From Costus lasius (taxonomy: Eukaryota; Streptophyta; Magnoliopsida; Zingiberales; Costaceae): a stretch of 64,000 nt of DNA. The position numbers and the translations under genes were made by a program. The notes beneath the pieces were generated by a model, which saw nothing but the letters and a program-made list of their open reading frames with translations, did no database searches and had not been told where the DNA came from. The stretch covers positions 13,282,501 to 13,346,500 of the forward strand of contig CM050449.1 of NCBI GenBank assembly GCA_027563935.2, in the 5' to 3' direction. The first letter of the stretch is position 1, and each line of letters opens with the position of its first letter. Positions 1 to 12,750 of this stretch are shown one piece after another.

Positions 1-203
1 TCTTCTTGACAGATTCGACACTCGACCAATTTGCCCATAATGGTCCTGTCTCTGACACTTCTCTTCCGAGTAAACTCTTTGCCCTGCTCCTCTACATACG
101 CCGACTTGGTGGCTATCTGGCCTTGCCTCCTGCTCTCAAGAGTCGCTTCGAGCGTTGACTCAGTAAGGAGGCGGTCCACCAACAGAGCAAGATGGTCGCC
201 CAT
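1..203 (-). CDS. RING-CH (RINGv/MARCH-type) E3 ubiquitin ligase, N-terminal part
   Basis: Seen: the minus strand opens at ATG 203-201 with MGDHLALLVDRLLTES and stays open to the window edge, ending in KLVECRICQEE. Known: plant RING-CH proteins begin with MGDHL.L.VDRL and carry the C4HC3 zinc-binding domain starting V-E-C-R-I-C-Q-E-E; they are membrane-linked E3 ubiquitin ligases. The first two zinc cysteines (CRIC) are present here at about residues 60-63. The rest of the domain and the usual membrane segments lie outside the window, so activity cannot be judged. The linker of about 50 residues between the N-terminal motif and the RING is charged. It is separated from its nearest neighbour by more than 5 kb. 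Family call firm; exact member unknown. Confidence 0.85.
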   Translation of the reverse strand, partial: MGDHLALLVDRLLTESTLEATLESRRQGQIATKSAYVEEQGKEFTRKRSVRDRTIMGKLVECRICQE

Positions 204-3200
204 TCTTCTAGAACCTTTAAAAGCAAAGAGTTGAGCACTGAGCTCAAAAGCTAAGATAGGCATATATATCTTCAAGCCCTTAGTAGCAGTCATAAAAAAA
301 AGGATTCGAATAAGAATCACTTAAAGATGTATCCTTTAATCAAACTGGAATAAATTGATGGAGAAAAAACTGTAAAATAAATTAAGCATCAGCACGAGAA
401 AGCAAGGCGGAATAGGAAAAGAGACATTAAATTATACTCAGAAGAGGGGAGCTTGATCTTCCATTGGTAGAAAACATCAAAGAAGCACACAAGGTACCAC
501 TACGCAAACGGAGAGAAGGAAAGTTGAATTAAACTACGCCAAGAGAGGAAACGCCACAGACCAATAGAAGAGCACTGAGAATAAAGGTCAGGCCTATCGG
601 GAAGGTGGCAGCTTTAGAGCTCTCCTCCCCCCTTCCCTATCTCCCGAGACGAAGAGGCACCAAAGGAAAACCAAAAGGCACGCAGATAAGCAAAACAAGA
701 AGCTGGAAGGCGACGATGAGAAGACTTACAAGGGAGGGCTTGGCTGTGTCCCGAGTGAAGAGAGCAGAACGGAACAGAACACAGCACAGCTCGGGGGAAG
801 TGAGCTCGGAGCAGGGAATGGAAGTATGCAACAAAGGGATGACGGTATTAAATACAGCAGCTTAAAATTGCACACGAATTGCCATTTATACCCCTTACTA
901 TTTTTTTTTAATCCTCCCATTTCCATGTGTTCTGTTCCCACCTTCTCCACATCGTCTCAGGAAAAAATGATCTCCAACCAATTTTTTCGAGGGTAAAAAT
1001 ATTTAGAGTGTGTAAATGTAAAAGTTTCGAGGGTAGAACCGCAAAAAATAATAATAACAATAATCCGATGGCTTAATATGAAAAAAAAAAATTCTTGCGA
1101 GAGGGAGAGGATGATGACGGCACACGTTGTGCGCGCAGTTGGGCGTCACGTTCTCGCCGTTTCTGCCGTTAAAACGCCACGATCTTTTTCACCGTGGTTA
1201 ACTTTAATCATTGCAATTACGTGGGGGGCTTGCTGCTTACTGCTCAGAGTCAAGCTCGCTTGTGAATAATTATGATGCCACTAGATCTCGATCACACGTG
1301 TCCGGATTCAATTGGCTCTGCCGCAGGGGGGTGCCTTCTTTTCTTTGCCAGCGTGTTTGCATTATTTAGTCCTAATTATTGGCTTAGGCGGGCTCTTAAG
1401 ATTTCATTTGTATTGGTTCCAACCACTTCCCAAATGATTCAAGTGGTCAATTTCGATTGGCACCCTACGATGATTGAAAAATTAGTGGTTTGGTCAATTG
1501 AGATGACCAAAGCGGCAAAGGGGATGGCCCTCTATGTGAATTTGTTGTTGTGGGGTTGGTTTGGCTTGATGAGTCTTGGATGATTGACGTTTGATATTCT
1601 AGTCTTATGAGATGACTTAACATGTCTCATCTTATGTATGTTGAGTTAAGTCATGGTGCCCATTTGATATAATTTGGAGCTAATTGATAAAATATTGGTG
1701 GGGTCTATTGAGTGTGATAGTTTAATCCTAAATCATAGGGTTATGTTGTGCAATAGGTATCATAAGTTTGATTCATGCCAAAGTTTAGTCCATATATCTA
1801 TCTTACATACCGCTAATTCACGTGTTATATAATGAATAATTGAATGTAGCATGTCACTGATTATAGGTTACAAAGTGCTTATATTGAGCACTATAAAGGA
1901 GATAAATAAGATGCTCCTCAAATATTATTATATTAGTAAAAAATAATAATTAATAAATTTGTGAGCTGAGAATAATTTTATCTAATTGAAGACAATAATT
2001 TTACAAATATATGAATCTTTCAGTATGACATAGGAGAGGATCGATCACACAGGAGGCCGGCCAACCTCACTAGAGCACGCCTTGCTCAAAGTTGAGTTGA
2101 CCTTATGGGTGGCAAAATTCTAACTTTGCGGAAGGTGGAACTATGAAACCCCCCACTAAATTAAACTAAGGTGTTAAGTAAAAACTAATCAAAGAAGGTT
2201 GACCGCGGAACTGATGGAAAACAAGAAGTTCAACCTTATGGGCAAAACCCACCCCACGGGGTTAGTTCTATTAGAGAAGACAAATCTACTGCAGGTTCTT
2301 GCCCTAAGTGGCCTGTAGTAGGTCAACGTTTCCATTATTAGTTACCGCAGCCCTCCATGGTCGACCAACAGCAGGACATGCCTGTCGAAGAAACATTATC
2401 ACCTTTACGTGCATGCGCCCATGCCAGATAACCTTAAACTCCACAATCTCAGAATTTCTATACCCACATTTCCCTTTTATATTTATACTTACGACGGCAC
2501 TACTACTGTCGCTTTACAGCAAATTCTTTGATCAATCTTTGTGTGATGATACACTAGCTATTAGTGGCTGTGCTAACAAGGCAAGTTCTGATCATATACA
2601 CGCATAAGAGCTGAAACCAAGGGGAAGTAACAATGAACATCACATGTTGCTGCTCACTCTTCAGTTGTGTTCACATAATTTGTCCTATGTGCCTTCGCCA
2701 TGAAGGGAAATCACAGAATATCGCTTCATCACACAGTTCTTGAAACGCTATGCATTTGATCAGACTATGATTGAATTCTATAAGCGTAAAAATGTCTTCC
2801 TTTCTCCTCTATAATTGTTTTGCCTAACACGTACGGCGGCAGGAGACAATCAACCACCCGAACTGATGCGACTGAATGGCTTCAACGGGAAGCACTGCAC
2901 CATATTATGGTCAAACTATTCATCACCCGGTCGAGCTTGATTAGATATTAATTATTGCAAGCAGATGTACATGTCAGTATAGTCAAGGAACAGGAAGTAG
3001 TTTAGCTACCAAGACTATTTCGTCTGTACAATCAAATCTCAGAGTGGGGGTCCAGTTGCATCTGACGTTGAACGGGGAAGACAAGATTTGTATCCACGCA
3101 TGACGCATGCATGCGTAGCAAGGTCAACTACCAGACTTCAGCGTCAAGATTGTCTGCTACCGTCCATGTCGAGCAAGAACCTGCATGTCTTTCTCGTCGA

Positions 3201-5687
3201 ATGTAATCGATCACAGGTGGGCCAATCAAGTCCACTCCACTTAACACTTGATTCGCTGCAAAAGTAGCGCAGGCAAAGACTGTATTACACACAGGTGGGC
3301 TAAGATTCTGTTTGAGCTCAATGCGCCTCTCCTCGTCAAGCAAACATATTTTTCAATTTGCCCATGAGAGGTTAAGAAATTATGGAAGGAACATGTTGAA
3401 AAGCTTTTGGACTAAACGACGAAGATCATTGTCTCACAGTAGTAATTCAGGTGAAGGAAGCAAGATGATGGACTTCTTTTGACCCAAGCTGCATCTTTCT
3501 TAAGCGCCAAGACTGAAATCGCGCACACACAAAGTTGCAGAGGCGCCAAAAGAAAAGCCGACGCTGCACCCCGAAACCCCGAAAAAGGAAAGCGGAAGAG
3601 TAAATGCCGTCGCCGGCAGTGGCTCAACACTATGATTGCCGAGTGCCGCCGCACGGAAATCTAGGTCCATGCCACTCACACGTAAGCAGAAACAGAATCC
3701 AGCATGGACATCAGGGAATCCCTGTGAATGGAAGCAAAGGCGCCAACACCTTGGTTTGGCACGCACGTCAGGTTAGCGTATCTTTGAAGAGATTGGCTGT
3801 TGGTCAAATGTACATCCTTCTCCTGGATTCATTCGGGTGGCGACGCATCGTACGACTGTTAGTTGCTACAAAATCCTGCACAGTTTCGGATAAGGGCACA
3901 AGTCCCAGGTATTATACTTTACAACCGGAGAATGACAGATCCTGGGTGGTAGAACAGTAGAAAGTAATTGTTGATTAAGTAGGGATGTAGCATCATAGAT
4001 CCTAGCAGACGGCTCCTACAATGCTGGAGTGCACCAGTACAGAAATACTAGTATTACATGAAGCTTACAGCGAAAGGCATTTCTGATCTTTTTTCAGTCA
4101 GAGTTTGGTGTAAACTAAGCTTGGGTCGATCTTGGCCTAGCATCTTTGTAAATGGCCGAACAGACGCGGCATAAGGCCCTAAATAAGTTGTTCATTCATG
4201 AGCAGGCGGCCCCAGAAACACCATTTAAGTACAGTGTTGCTTGGTAGCCCACACGGGGCCGGCCTGTCAAGGATTCGACTTTAATAAAGCATAAACTTTT
4301 CTGGGAATGAACTCTTGAAAACAATGAAAGAACACGGTCTTATAATTTGCCCAAAATTGTGAGGCCGATATCCAAATTATACGTGTACTATGAAGGCCTT
4401 CAATGTTGCGAAGTATGAGATCAGTAATATAGAACATTAAACAGTATGAACTTTAACTATCACAAATCCAGTGTTACTCTTTTTTGAAGATACTAAATAT
4501 CAATATCTTGCAAAAGTTCCAACGAAAGTGTAAAATATGCCTTGATATGTGGAGAATATAACTTTAACTATCCTCAAATGTCATGCATGCCTTGATATGT
4601 GAACTGCTAACGAAAGTGTAAAAGATGAGTTGATGGCCTTTTGCTCTCGAAACGCTTGATTTGATAGCATCATCACTTGAGATAATAAGTCAACTTCAAC
4701 AATCAAATATTCGTGGTAGATATTGATACTATCTCCCTATCACTAGTTCAGCTCAACAATACAAACGCCAACGAACACACTAGGCTGAGTAAAGTGGGGT
4801 TAGAGTCTATAGTGCTGCAAGCCTAGCTCAATTCAATCCAATCCTCAAATGAATTAAAAGAAAAGTAATTTTCTGCACTTTCTTTCCTGAACTCAGCTTT
4901 AACACTGTGCTGTACTGATCTTGCTTCTTTACAACTCTCTGTTGCGAGTAGCTTTGAATGAGAAACGACTGCTTTTTCCCTTTTTTTTTTCCAAAAGAAA
5001 AAGTGGTTCTGGTCAAACATTAATTACGCCTACAGAATTGCTCAGGAATGCCAATTCCAAATTTGGATCACGCAATTGATTATGCTAAGATAACCTTCGT
5101 AGATCGCAATCCAGTCAAGCTTAATTTTTGGTCTGCAGTTGGGATAAATGTGTTAATAACTCAAGACTAAAAGGTAAAAGAAACTAGTCCTAACTTTTGA
5201 AGGGCACTGCTGAACCAACAAGAACACTTCATAGCCTCGATAGCACGGGTACAAAAGTAAGGGAAAGGAGATCAAAACAAAAAAAAAAAAAAACGAAATC
5301 ATAGAATAAGCACAAGGTCCCCTGTTTTTGAGTTGTACTCCAGAACAAGGCAAAGGGACGAGCTTGTGCAGGCTATGCTCTCACTGAGCTAGTATTGCAG
5401 AGGTGAGTCAGGTCAGGTCTAGTCAGCTCGCTGCTTCCGTCTCTGCCTCGCTTCTGTGCTCAACTATTCATCCTCTCTCTCTATCTCTGCGTCACAGCCG
5501 TTGGATATAATGGCTGGCCACAGGCCAAGCCTGCGCTCATGGATGATCCCGACACCGCAAAAAGCTCAAGGACGAGCACTCTCTCCCTTCTTGGATAGTG
5601 TCCTGGCTCACACTTAAAAAGAAGATCCTATTCTATTCTACCAAAGCAAGGGAAAGATTAAATAAGGCGGAAGAGTCTATGTGCAAA
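204..5687. other. Intergenic region between RING-CH gene and HIPP gene
   Basis: The first 600-700 bases should hold the 5' leader and promoter of the minus-strand RING-CH gene; a weak TATTTAA lies near 850 on the minus strand. The rest is mixed sequence with short open frames in both directions that lack domain similarity or splice support. I see no gene here. A stretch near 2030-2300 looks like part of a dispersed repeat but has no clear ends. Confidence 0.5.
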
Positions 5688-5695
5688 ACACGTGT
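5688..5695 (+). promoter_or_regulatory. G-box/ABRE-like palindrome ACACGTGT
   Basis: The octamer has a CACGTG core and lies about 160 bases before the HIPP start codon. G-boxes bind bZIP and bHLH factors and often mediate abscisic-acid or light responses. Position fits a proximal promoter or leader element; function is inferred only. Confidence 0.35.
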
Positions 5696-5851
5696 GTGGG
5701 GTTCTCTCCGATGTATTTAGTGGGACTGGTGAAGCGAGCGAGGAGCTTCTCACGCTGCGCAGAACTGCAAGCCCTGGGTTGAAAAGATCTTGGAATAGTG
5801 TCCCTTGTTCCTTTTTCATGTATTAGACAGCACGGAGCAATAGGAGCCGAA

Positions 5852-7414
5852 ATGGGCAAGGGTGATGACTTCAATCTCCTCAAGATCCAGGTTCATGTCT
5901 TGCCTCCCTTTCTCGTTCTGCTTGCTTTATAAGAAGAGAGTTTGAACAAGGTGTTTGATTCTTGCAGACCCACGTCCTGAGAGTGAATATACATTGTGAT
6001 GGATGCAAACTTAAAGTTAAGAAGCTTCTCCATAGAACTGAAGGTACTTCAACAATTTTCTTGATCTTTTTCCGTTTCTGTCTGCAAGTTTTATATTAAT
6101 TCATTATATCTTTGTACTCTGGAGCAAACTTTGTGTAATCACTCAGTCCCAGTTAAGGATTGGTTTTTTCAAGGCTACAGCATGCGGCTAAAATCATAAA
6201 TTCATGATTCTGCTGTGATGTGAGTTTTCACAATCGCAAATTGAGTTAATTTAAAATGAAAAAAAGATAAGAATGCAAAAAAGTGAAGAGGATGTTCTTA
6301 AGAATCAAATGATGCGATACCCAACTTAATGCTGCTCTCCAGTCGTACTTGAAAGCAACAAAGCATCACCAACCTGATGCCACTCTTCCTATTTGCTTCC
6401 TGTTCAGGAGTCTTCTCAGTGGACATAGATGTAGAACAACGGAAGGTCACAGTCGCAGGAAATGTGGACTCTGAAACCCTGATCCGGAAATTGACCAGAG
6501 CAGGTAAGCGTGCCGAGCTGTGGTCTCATAAAGCCAACCATAACCAGAAGGCGCTACTACATCTACAACAGAAGCAATCTGTCAACCCCAAGAAGGATGC
6601 CAAGAACAACAGCAACAGAGAACAAGCTAAGCCAGGCCTCAAGACCTTGCAGAACCAGCACGGCAAGTTTTCTTCACCCAGCTCGGATGAAGAAGATTAT
6701 GATGAAGATGAAGAATACGAAGAAGACGATGGTGATGAAGAAGATGATCTGCAGTTTATCGGCAACAAAATGAAGCAACTAAATTTCATGAGGCAGCCAA
6801 ATAGTGCAAAGAAAACAGGGAATATCAACGAAGTTGCTGCTGCAAACGCCAACATTAACGGTTCCAAAAGGAAAGGGGGGAGAGGAAACGCCAACCAGGG
6901 GCACATCAAAACTCCAAACGGGTCACAACAAAAGGGCATTAATGCTGCCGGTAACAACAAAGCAGTCGATGTCAATGGCTTTAATGCCGGGGAGGGGGCG
7001 CGGCTGCAGGGCAACAATAACAACAACCGTGGCATGATAGGCTTTGGCCCCCACAGCCATGGCCATGGCCTTGGTGGAATTCCTGCAGTCTTGCCGGGAA
7101 ACGCCCTGAGTGGATTCCCGGGGCGCCCACCACATGGTGGTGGGGCTCCGGTCATGGTGAACATGCAGGGGTACCAGGGAGCCCATCCAACTACCATGGC
7201 GAGCCACTTGAAGGGGCACAACATGGTGATGCACGACAGCAGATTCATGCAGCCTCAGATGATGCACTTGAGATCGCCTCAGATCTCCCCCTACACTGGC
7301 TTCTACAACTGCTACCCAAGTCCTTGCTATCTCAACAACCCTGTGGAAAATGGCTATTACTATGGCACTCACCTCTTCAGTGACGAGAACACGAGTGCCT
7401 GTAGCATCATGTAA
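5852..7414 (+). CDS. Heavy-metal-associated isoprenylated plant protein (HIPP), three exons
   Basis: Exons 5852-5890, 5968-6043 and 6408-7414 join across GT-AG introns in frame to give 373 residues. The open frame that begins at 6377 is partly intron; the real start is ATG 5852 ([13 protein letters not shown]). Residues about 12-75 form an HMA domain with the metal motif IHCDGC (Cys23, Cys26). Next come a basic linker, an acidic Asp/Glu run (about 130-153), an Asn/Gly-rich stretch and a Met/His/Gly-rich tail with Tyr-rich end. The last four residues, CSIM, are a CaaX box that should be farnesylated, anchoring the protein to membranes. Known: HIPPs bind Cu, Zn or Cd and act in metal homeostasis and stress. 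Single HMA domain plus long disordered tail fits the large one-HMA group. Confidence 0.93.
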
Positions 7415-7462
7415 TTAGCTCTTGCTGTTGGGATGTTTGTTGCTGTTAATGTTTCCCGCAAC

Positions 7463-7538
7463 TGATCATCAGTCAGTGTGGTCTTTCAAAATCATGTCGT
7501 TGATCATCAGTCAGTGTGGTCTTTCAAAATCATGTCGT
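7463..7538 (+). repeat. Perfect 38 bp tandem duplication in the HIPP 3' region
   Basis: Two identical 38-base units (7463-7500 and 7501-7538), each starting TGATCATCAGTCAGTGTGG, lie about 50 bases after the HIPP stop codon, probably inside the 3' UTR. Lack of any mismatch means a recent event. Confidence 0.95.
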
Positions 7539-10500
7539 TGATGTGCCACGAGATGTGGTAATATTTTATCTGTACTCATGTTCTTGTGCTTTTCCCCTCT
7601 GCTGCAGCAGCTGCTGTTGTCATTTCATTAAGGTGTCGATGATTGTGTGATTGCTCCCGCCAAACCTCTAATCACCATGCTCAGTTGATGATAGCTAGCA
7701 ATAAAATAATCAGGATACAGAGAAGAACAGTTCAAAAGTGGATTTTGGAAGTTGTATCTAATCTTCTCTCCAAAAATATCATGTTCAGAGGCAATTGGGT
7801 GCATAGATTATAAGTAAAGCTGGACTACAAGAACTGAAAGGGGTTAAGAATCACAAAAAAAAAGCAAAAACAAAAAAAGTGCAATATGCTACTGACTGCT
7901 ACAGTCTATAGTAACAAAACAAATACACGTCCCCAATTGTCTAAAGCATAAAGATGATAAATTGAATGTCATAATTCCGAACAGCAGTCCTCGACTGACG
8001 CACAAAGAAAGTCCACGATTGCCAATGCATGATGAAATAAAGATTCTGACGATCAGGTTAGGTTGATTTCACGGTTCATAGATGAGTTTTCCTTTTCCTA
8101 CCAGTCCAATTTATGTCACAGAGGTATAAGCAGCCTTGCACCAGAGAAACAAAAAAAAAAATACGTGAAGAGTTGTTGACAAGTACATCCACATTCTTGG
8201 TTGGTAGATGATATGTGAGATAAAAAATGCAATATATGATACTGACAACCAGCTTTAGTGGGCATTAGGGAATATGGGACTTGCTTTTGGTACAAGAATA
8301 TGATAAGATGCTTCTTCTTCTTGTGTTTTTGTTTTCAAAAAGGGTAGACCTAACTTCATTCAAGGTCACTATAAAAACCTACAAAAGTTTGAGGCAATAT
8401 ATGCATTCGGACAACTAGAACAAGTCAGACTTATTATACTGACCACATAGCAAAGATTGAATGATCTTTTTTGGAGTGGCGCTGTAGAAGCTTGAATAAT
8501 TATATAAACAATTATTTGATCCTTTGTCGTCAACCACCCTGAGATGATGATGCAGACCTCCATGTAAAGATGCTCCTCCTTTAATCAATGTGAAGAAGAT
8601 GGGTAGGAGCGCAAAAAGGCAAGCAAATTCCTGGCAAGAAGCAAGTTGTCAGATTCTGGAAATACGTAGTGAATGTATTATGTATGTTGCCATTTGCTAA
8701 ACAAAGCGTAGTTCACTGCCATATACCAGCTAATTAAGAAATATAATTAAGATTGACAAAATAATTTTAACAATCCTTGATAGTGGAACTATATATCATA
8801 CTCATCTACGCAGCAAAGGCAAATTAAGAACAAAATAATAAGTTGGCCAGTTGAGATATATATTTCATGTATATCAATCACATTGAGGAAGCTTCCTTCC
8901 TAGTGCCTCCTCCCTCGGACCAATGGCAGGAGATATTTTATGACCACAGACTCACTTTACCATTGACTTGACTTCCATAAAATTTGTGGTGCAATTTTTG
9001 ATCCTTATCCATCGAGTAGTTGATGCATCTTCCTCAACATTTGTGCATTCTTTTATTTCGTCCAATCATATTGTCTGGTAATTTCATGCGTATTCCATTT
9101 CCTAATCAGTTATATTTGTGGGAAATCTAATTTGCGAGAGATCATATGACAACTTTGTGGCTGCAGGGAATTTGTGGTCGATTATTTTGAGTTTTTTTTG
9201 GTAGAATCAACACATACTTTTGATGGAGTTGGAATCACACTCCTGGAAGAAGGCAAACCCCCTAAAATGCTTCTGTATACAAGTATTGCTTGTAGACTAT
9301 AAGACAAGAAAATAGTTATCGATAAATATAGGCACTTAACAAATGAAGTTTAGAATATTCTTCAGGATAATCTGTTGCAGAATCACAGACCGGATCTGAA
9401 AAATCGTATCTAATATGCCAAGTAAAGAGTGTTGGATCGCCAAGAAACTCTTTTGATCGGCGTAAATCTAGCAGAAACAATCGAGATCGTTGAATTTAAT
9501 AAATAGGGGGTAAAGATTACCAGATTGGGCTGTTTTCTACGATTATCTTCTGGCCTCGGCCCCAAATAGTTGATTCTGGTTTCGGACTGGGACCTGAATC
9601 TGATTCTCCCAGGTTTGGGTCCGAATCAGACCCGTAACACGAGGCTTGGTTCTTTCTTCCTCCCGCGGGTACACGCCGAGCGCCGAACTAGGGACTCGGC
9701 GGTCCATCTTCCGGTGGCCGATCGGCTTCGTGGAAGCGGAGAGAAGTCGTCGTGGACGAGGGAGAGTCAACAGATGTTTTTTTGCAGTCGGATTTGGAGC
9801 GGATCAGCGGTGACGGAAGAGGCGTGGCGGCCAGAAGGATGTTCGAAGCCGGCGATCGGCTGCTCCGAATTCCGATGGAATTGGATGGAAGCGAGTGGGG
9901 GGACCCGAGGGTTGGCGTCGATCCGTCGGCCGGATCGTTGTTGTCGGCGTCGCGGGAATTGGAGATGGTGTGTGTGAAGGGTGTTGCGGACGCTGCGGAC
10001 GAAGTGAGAACGATGAAGCGGACGCTGCGGACGAAGTGAGAACGATGAAGCGGACGGCGGGAAGCGGATGGAATTGTCGACGGTTGGGGGAGTAGATTCG
10101 GCAACGGCGGATGGAATTGTCGAATATCCACCTTTCTTTCAAACAAGTCAAAAGTTAAACAATTAGACTACAGGAGAAATTGATCATGGAATATTCCATT
10201 ATTGTCCTATTTCTTCGTAATATATTTAAGCACTATAATAGAAATAGAAAGTAAAATAGATAAAAGATAATTATATTTATTAAAGAGACATTGATTACCA
10301 AGAAATTTGACACCAAATTACTAAATCCCCTAAATTTAAATCTAATAAAAAAAGATTCTTGATAAATAATACTCAAAATTTAAAATTTACAGTTTGTCGT
10401 AAGATCTTTTCCTTCCAATTGGCTGCCAAACCAACCACATAGGCGTTCCAGAGCAATAAAAGGCACAGAAGGTCAAGGAAAAGAGAAATGGTACGCCCAA

Positions 10501-10732
10501 AACATTAATGAGAGACAACAAAGCAATTATACAATTCTATACCTTTCCATCGAAGAAGAAAAAAGGAAAGTCAAATAAAATCACTCCTTACGGGCGGGTG
10601 GCTGTGGCTCTTTCAGCTCCCGGAAAAAACCCAGGAAATGACATAACATTACTGCAAAATTCAACTAAAATGTCGTCATCGACTCTTTCTCTCCATAATT
10701 TTCACCACTTCTAATAGTCTATAGTAAAGAAT
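7539..10732. other. Intergenic region, mostly AT-rich, with a GC-rich island
   Basis: From 7539 to about 9530 the sequence is AT-rich with no open frame of note. Between about 9540 and 10100 it turns GC-rich and has overlapping open frames on both strands (for example 9752-10039 plus), but none shows a domain, and frame quality is similar on both strands. It may be a decayed gene or the leader of an untraced gene. From 10150 on it is AT-rich again. Confidence 0.5.
9987..10050 (+). repeat. Perfect 32 bp tandem duplication
   Basis: Unit CGGACGCTGCGGACGAAGTG... occurs at 9987-10018 and again at 10019-10050 without mismatch, inside the GC-rich island. A 32-base unit shifts the reading frame, which argues against a conserved coding role for either frame here. 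Confidence 0.93.
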
Positions 10733-11611
10733 CTAAGCTGCAAAATGTTCGAGGTTCAGCAGCTGGTCGAGTGCCTCGAGGCTGGGGAGACCACCATCCA
10801 TCTCATCAATATCAGAGAGGTCATCGAGGGGTACGAACTCACCGGGCAAAAGGTCCGACCAAATATCGCCTGCAAAGAAGGGGTCCAAACCGAAAACAGG
10901 TAGAGTATCCAACGAGGCCGGTATGTGCGGTTCAGACACATTGAAGAGCTCCGCATTTTCCGTCTTCAGAGAGGAATTCATCTCTGTATGAGCCGCCGCC
11001 ACCTTAGTCTTCGCCGGCGTTTCGGGATCATTACACGGTCCAATGGCGGCTGACGCGTCGAGCACGGAGAAGGGAGACGGCATGTCTAACAGCACGGCTC
11101 CGGAGGGCTTTCCAGCTGCGGAATTCTCGAGGGCCTTCTTCTCAGACTGCAATATTAGTGCGGCGGCGGAATAGGCAGCGGCGGCAGCCTCAGCCGTCTC
11201 GAAGGTGCCGAGCCAGATGCGAACGCTGCGGACTGGGTCACGAATCTCTGCTGCCCACTTCCCCCAAGGCCGCTGCCTGACTCCCTTAAACATGGATGAT
11301 CCCCGCTTGACCTTGGGTTTTAGAAGGGGTTTGGAGGCATTACAGCTTCGTCCTCTCTTCTCCTGCAATGGAAGTAGAGTGGTAGGAAGTGGGAAGTCGA
11401 GAACCGCTCTCTTGTTGCAGGAGGAGGGCGTCGTCGTAGCCTCGTTACCGCTCGAATCGGTGGCATCGGGATCGTCAAAAACGACGCGGATTCTTCTCGC
11501 GAACAGATTTCGCTTGTCTTCGGAAGCACGACCTGACCGATGCAGCGGTTTCTTCCCCTTCTTCATCGGCATCTTATCTCGTAACATGGCGAGCAGCTGC
11601 TGGCGCTCCAT
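10733..11611 (-). CDS. AP2/ERF transcription factor, cytokinin response factor (CRF) type
   Basis: A single coding exon of 292 residues starting [16 protein letters not shown] at ATG 11611. Residues 39-57 ([19 protein letters not shown]) are the CRF domain, which mediates interaction among CRFs and with phosphotransfer proteins. Residues about 107-165 are one AP2/ERF DNA-binding domain ([19 protein letters not shown]), with the Ala/Asp pair (WAAEIRD) of the ERF type that reads GCC-box-like sites. MPSPFSVL near residue 185 matches the C-terminal SP(T)SVL motif of CRFs. An acidic tail ending LLNLEHFAA is a likely activation region. Known: CRFs act in the nucleus downstream of cytokinin and in stress. 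The frame stays open upstream to 11698, but a 3' splice site (TTTTGCAG, exon from 11654) shows that part is leader. Confidence 0.95.
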   Translation of the reverse strand: MERQQLLAMLRDKMPMKKGKKPLHRSGRASEDKRNLFARRIRVVFDDPDATDSSGNEATTTPSSCNKRAVLDFPLPTTLLPLQEKRGRSCNASKPLLKPKVKRGSSMFKGVRQRPWGKWAAEIRDPVRSVRIWLGTFETAEAAAAAYSAAALILQSEKKALENSAAGKPSGAVLLDMPSPFSVLDASAAIGPCNDPETPAKTKVAAAHTEMNSSLKTENAELFNVSEPHIPASLDTLPVFGLDPFFAGDIWSDLLPGEFVPLDDLSDIDEMDGGLPSLEALDQLLNLEHFAA

Positions 11612-12090
11612 GACCGCGATCAAATCCGAAATCCCGAAACAACGCAAGCGAAATCTGCAAAACAAAAAAGTGAGTAGATCCACATCAAGCGACTTCACCT
11701 CTGAAGAAACGGCGCCTTGTACAAATGAATCCGACTCCTAATCCGAATCTGCAACCAAAACCCCCCAAAAGAATCGTTCATAGACGAATCAGGAATCCCT
11801 ATACCTCAATGAGGGAAAACAGAAAGCAAGACGGATCCCTATACCTGAGAAATCGCATCGAATCCGACATCCCGAATCCCTCCGGCTTCCATATCAAGAT
11901 TCAAGCGGCGAGAGGAGGAAAGGAGGAGGAGGGGCAAGATAGATAAAGCAGCGACGACAGACGGCGTCAATCTTTTCAGCAGCGAGAAACATTAATTGAA
12001 CCTCGTTCGCCACTACCAGTCTCCTCCTCCTTCGCTCACTCTCGTTATCGCTACCACCCAAGTTCGGGGGAAAAAAGGTCGGAGGAAAGC
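11612..12090 (-). other. CRF 5' leader with probable UTR intron
   Basis: On the minus strand a pyrimidine-rich TTTTTTGTTTTGCAG acceptor ends just before 11654. Two possible donors upstream read CAG/GTATAG (near 11843) and GAG/GTATAG (near 11802). A 5' UTR intron of about 150-190 bases is therefore likely. Confidence 0.6.
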
Positions 12091-12092
12091 GG

Positions 12093-12124
12093 GTTTATAC
12101 TTCATGGCGCGTTGCTATAAATAG
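12093..12124 (-). promoter_or_regulatory. TATA region of the CRF gene
   Basis: The minus strand carries GTATAAAC (12093-12100), a usable TATA box about 480 bases upstream of the ATG. A second AT block at 12115-12124 reads CTATTTATAG on the minus strand and CTATAAATAG on the plus strand, the latter being the stronger match. Confidence 0.5.
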
Positions 12125-12750
12125 CGAGGGGAGCGTGGGGCTGTGATTTTCCACTCGCTCCATCAAACGGTCATGATGATTCGTGAAACGACCACGTACG
12201 GCTGTTGCAGTTGGGGTGGGAAGGAAAGGAGACTATTCTAGGAGGCAGGAATATCGGTACGAATCAGCGATGGAATAGTTAAAGATTTGGTCTCTTGATT
12301 AATTGGAAAGGAAAGTGGATCACTGTCACTTGACAAGTGACAACGATTAATACTTTGAATGCTGCCTTCATTTTACAGCACAGTTGACGATTCATTAAAC
12401 AAATGACAGAAAGGAGGCTTAAAGTAATAGCTCATAAATTTCACCTTTGTGATAAATAATATGTTGTGAAAAGAATCGTTTGTAAGGCATGCATTCAAGG
12501 TATCATTTTTGACCCAATCGTTTAAAACATTAGCCTATAAACTGTGTGTGAACTCTTTGGTTGCTCTTTGTGATAAAAGGCAAGATGACCAAAATCCTAG
12601 AGCAAAATCTATCGAAGGAAGAGCTCACAATTTCATACTATCCTTAGCCAAGCAAAAGGACAGACATTGATCCTCACCACCTCAAATTTGTGGTGATATA
12701 TTTATTATAGCATAGTAGTCCATTGAGTTACACTATCACTAATAAATACT
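12125..12750. other. Intergenic, upstream of CRF
   Basis: Upstream promoter sequence and AT-rich spacer; no gene or clear element seen. Confidence 0.5.

Noticed and set aside
1078..1583. Two plus-strand open frames with hydrophobic stretches
   Set aside because: AT-rich, no domain, no promoter or splice signals; likely chance.
3412..3960. Overlapping open frames on both strands
   Set aside because: All frames equally open, none with a recognisable motif.
6697..7372. Long minus-strand open frames opposite the HIPP gene
   Set aside because: Antisense shadows of a GC-rich exon that has clear family motifs on the plus strand.
11205..11741. 178-codon plus-strand frame opposite the CRF gene
   Set aside because: Shadow of the AP2/ERF coding exon.
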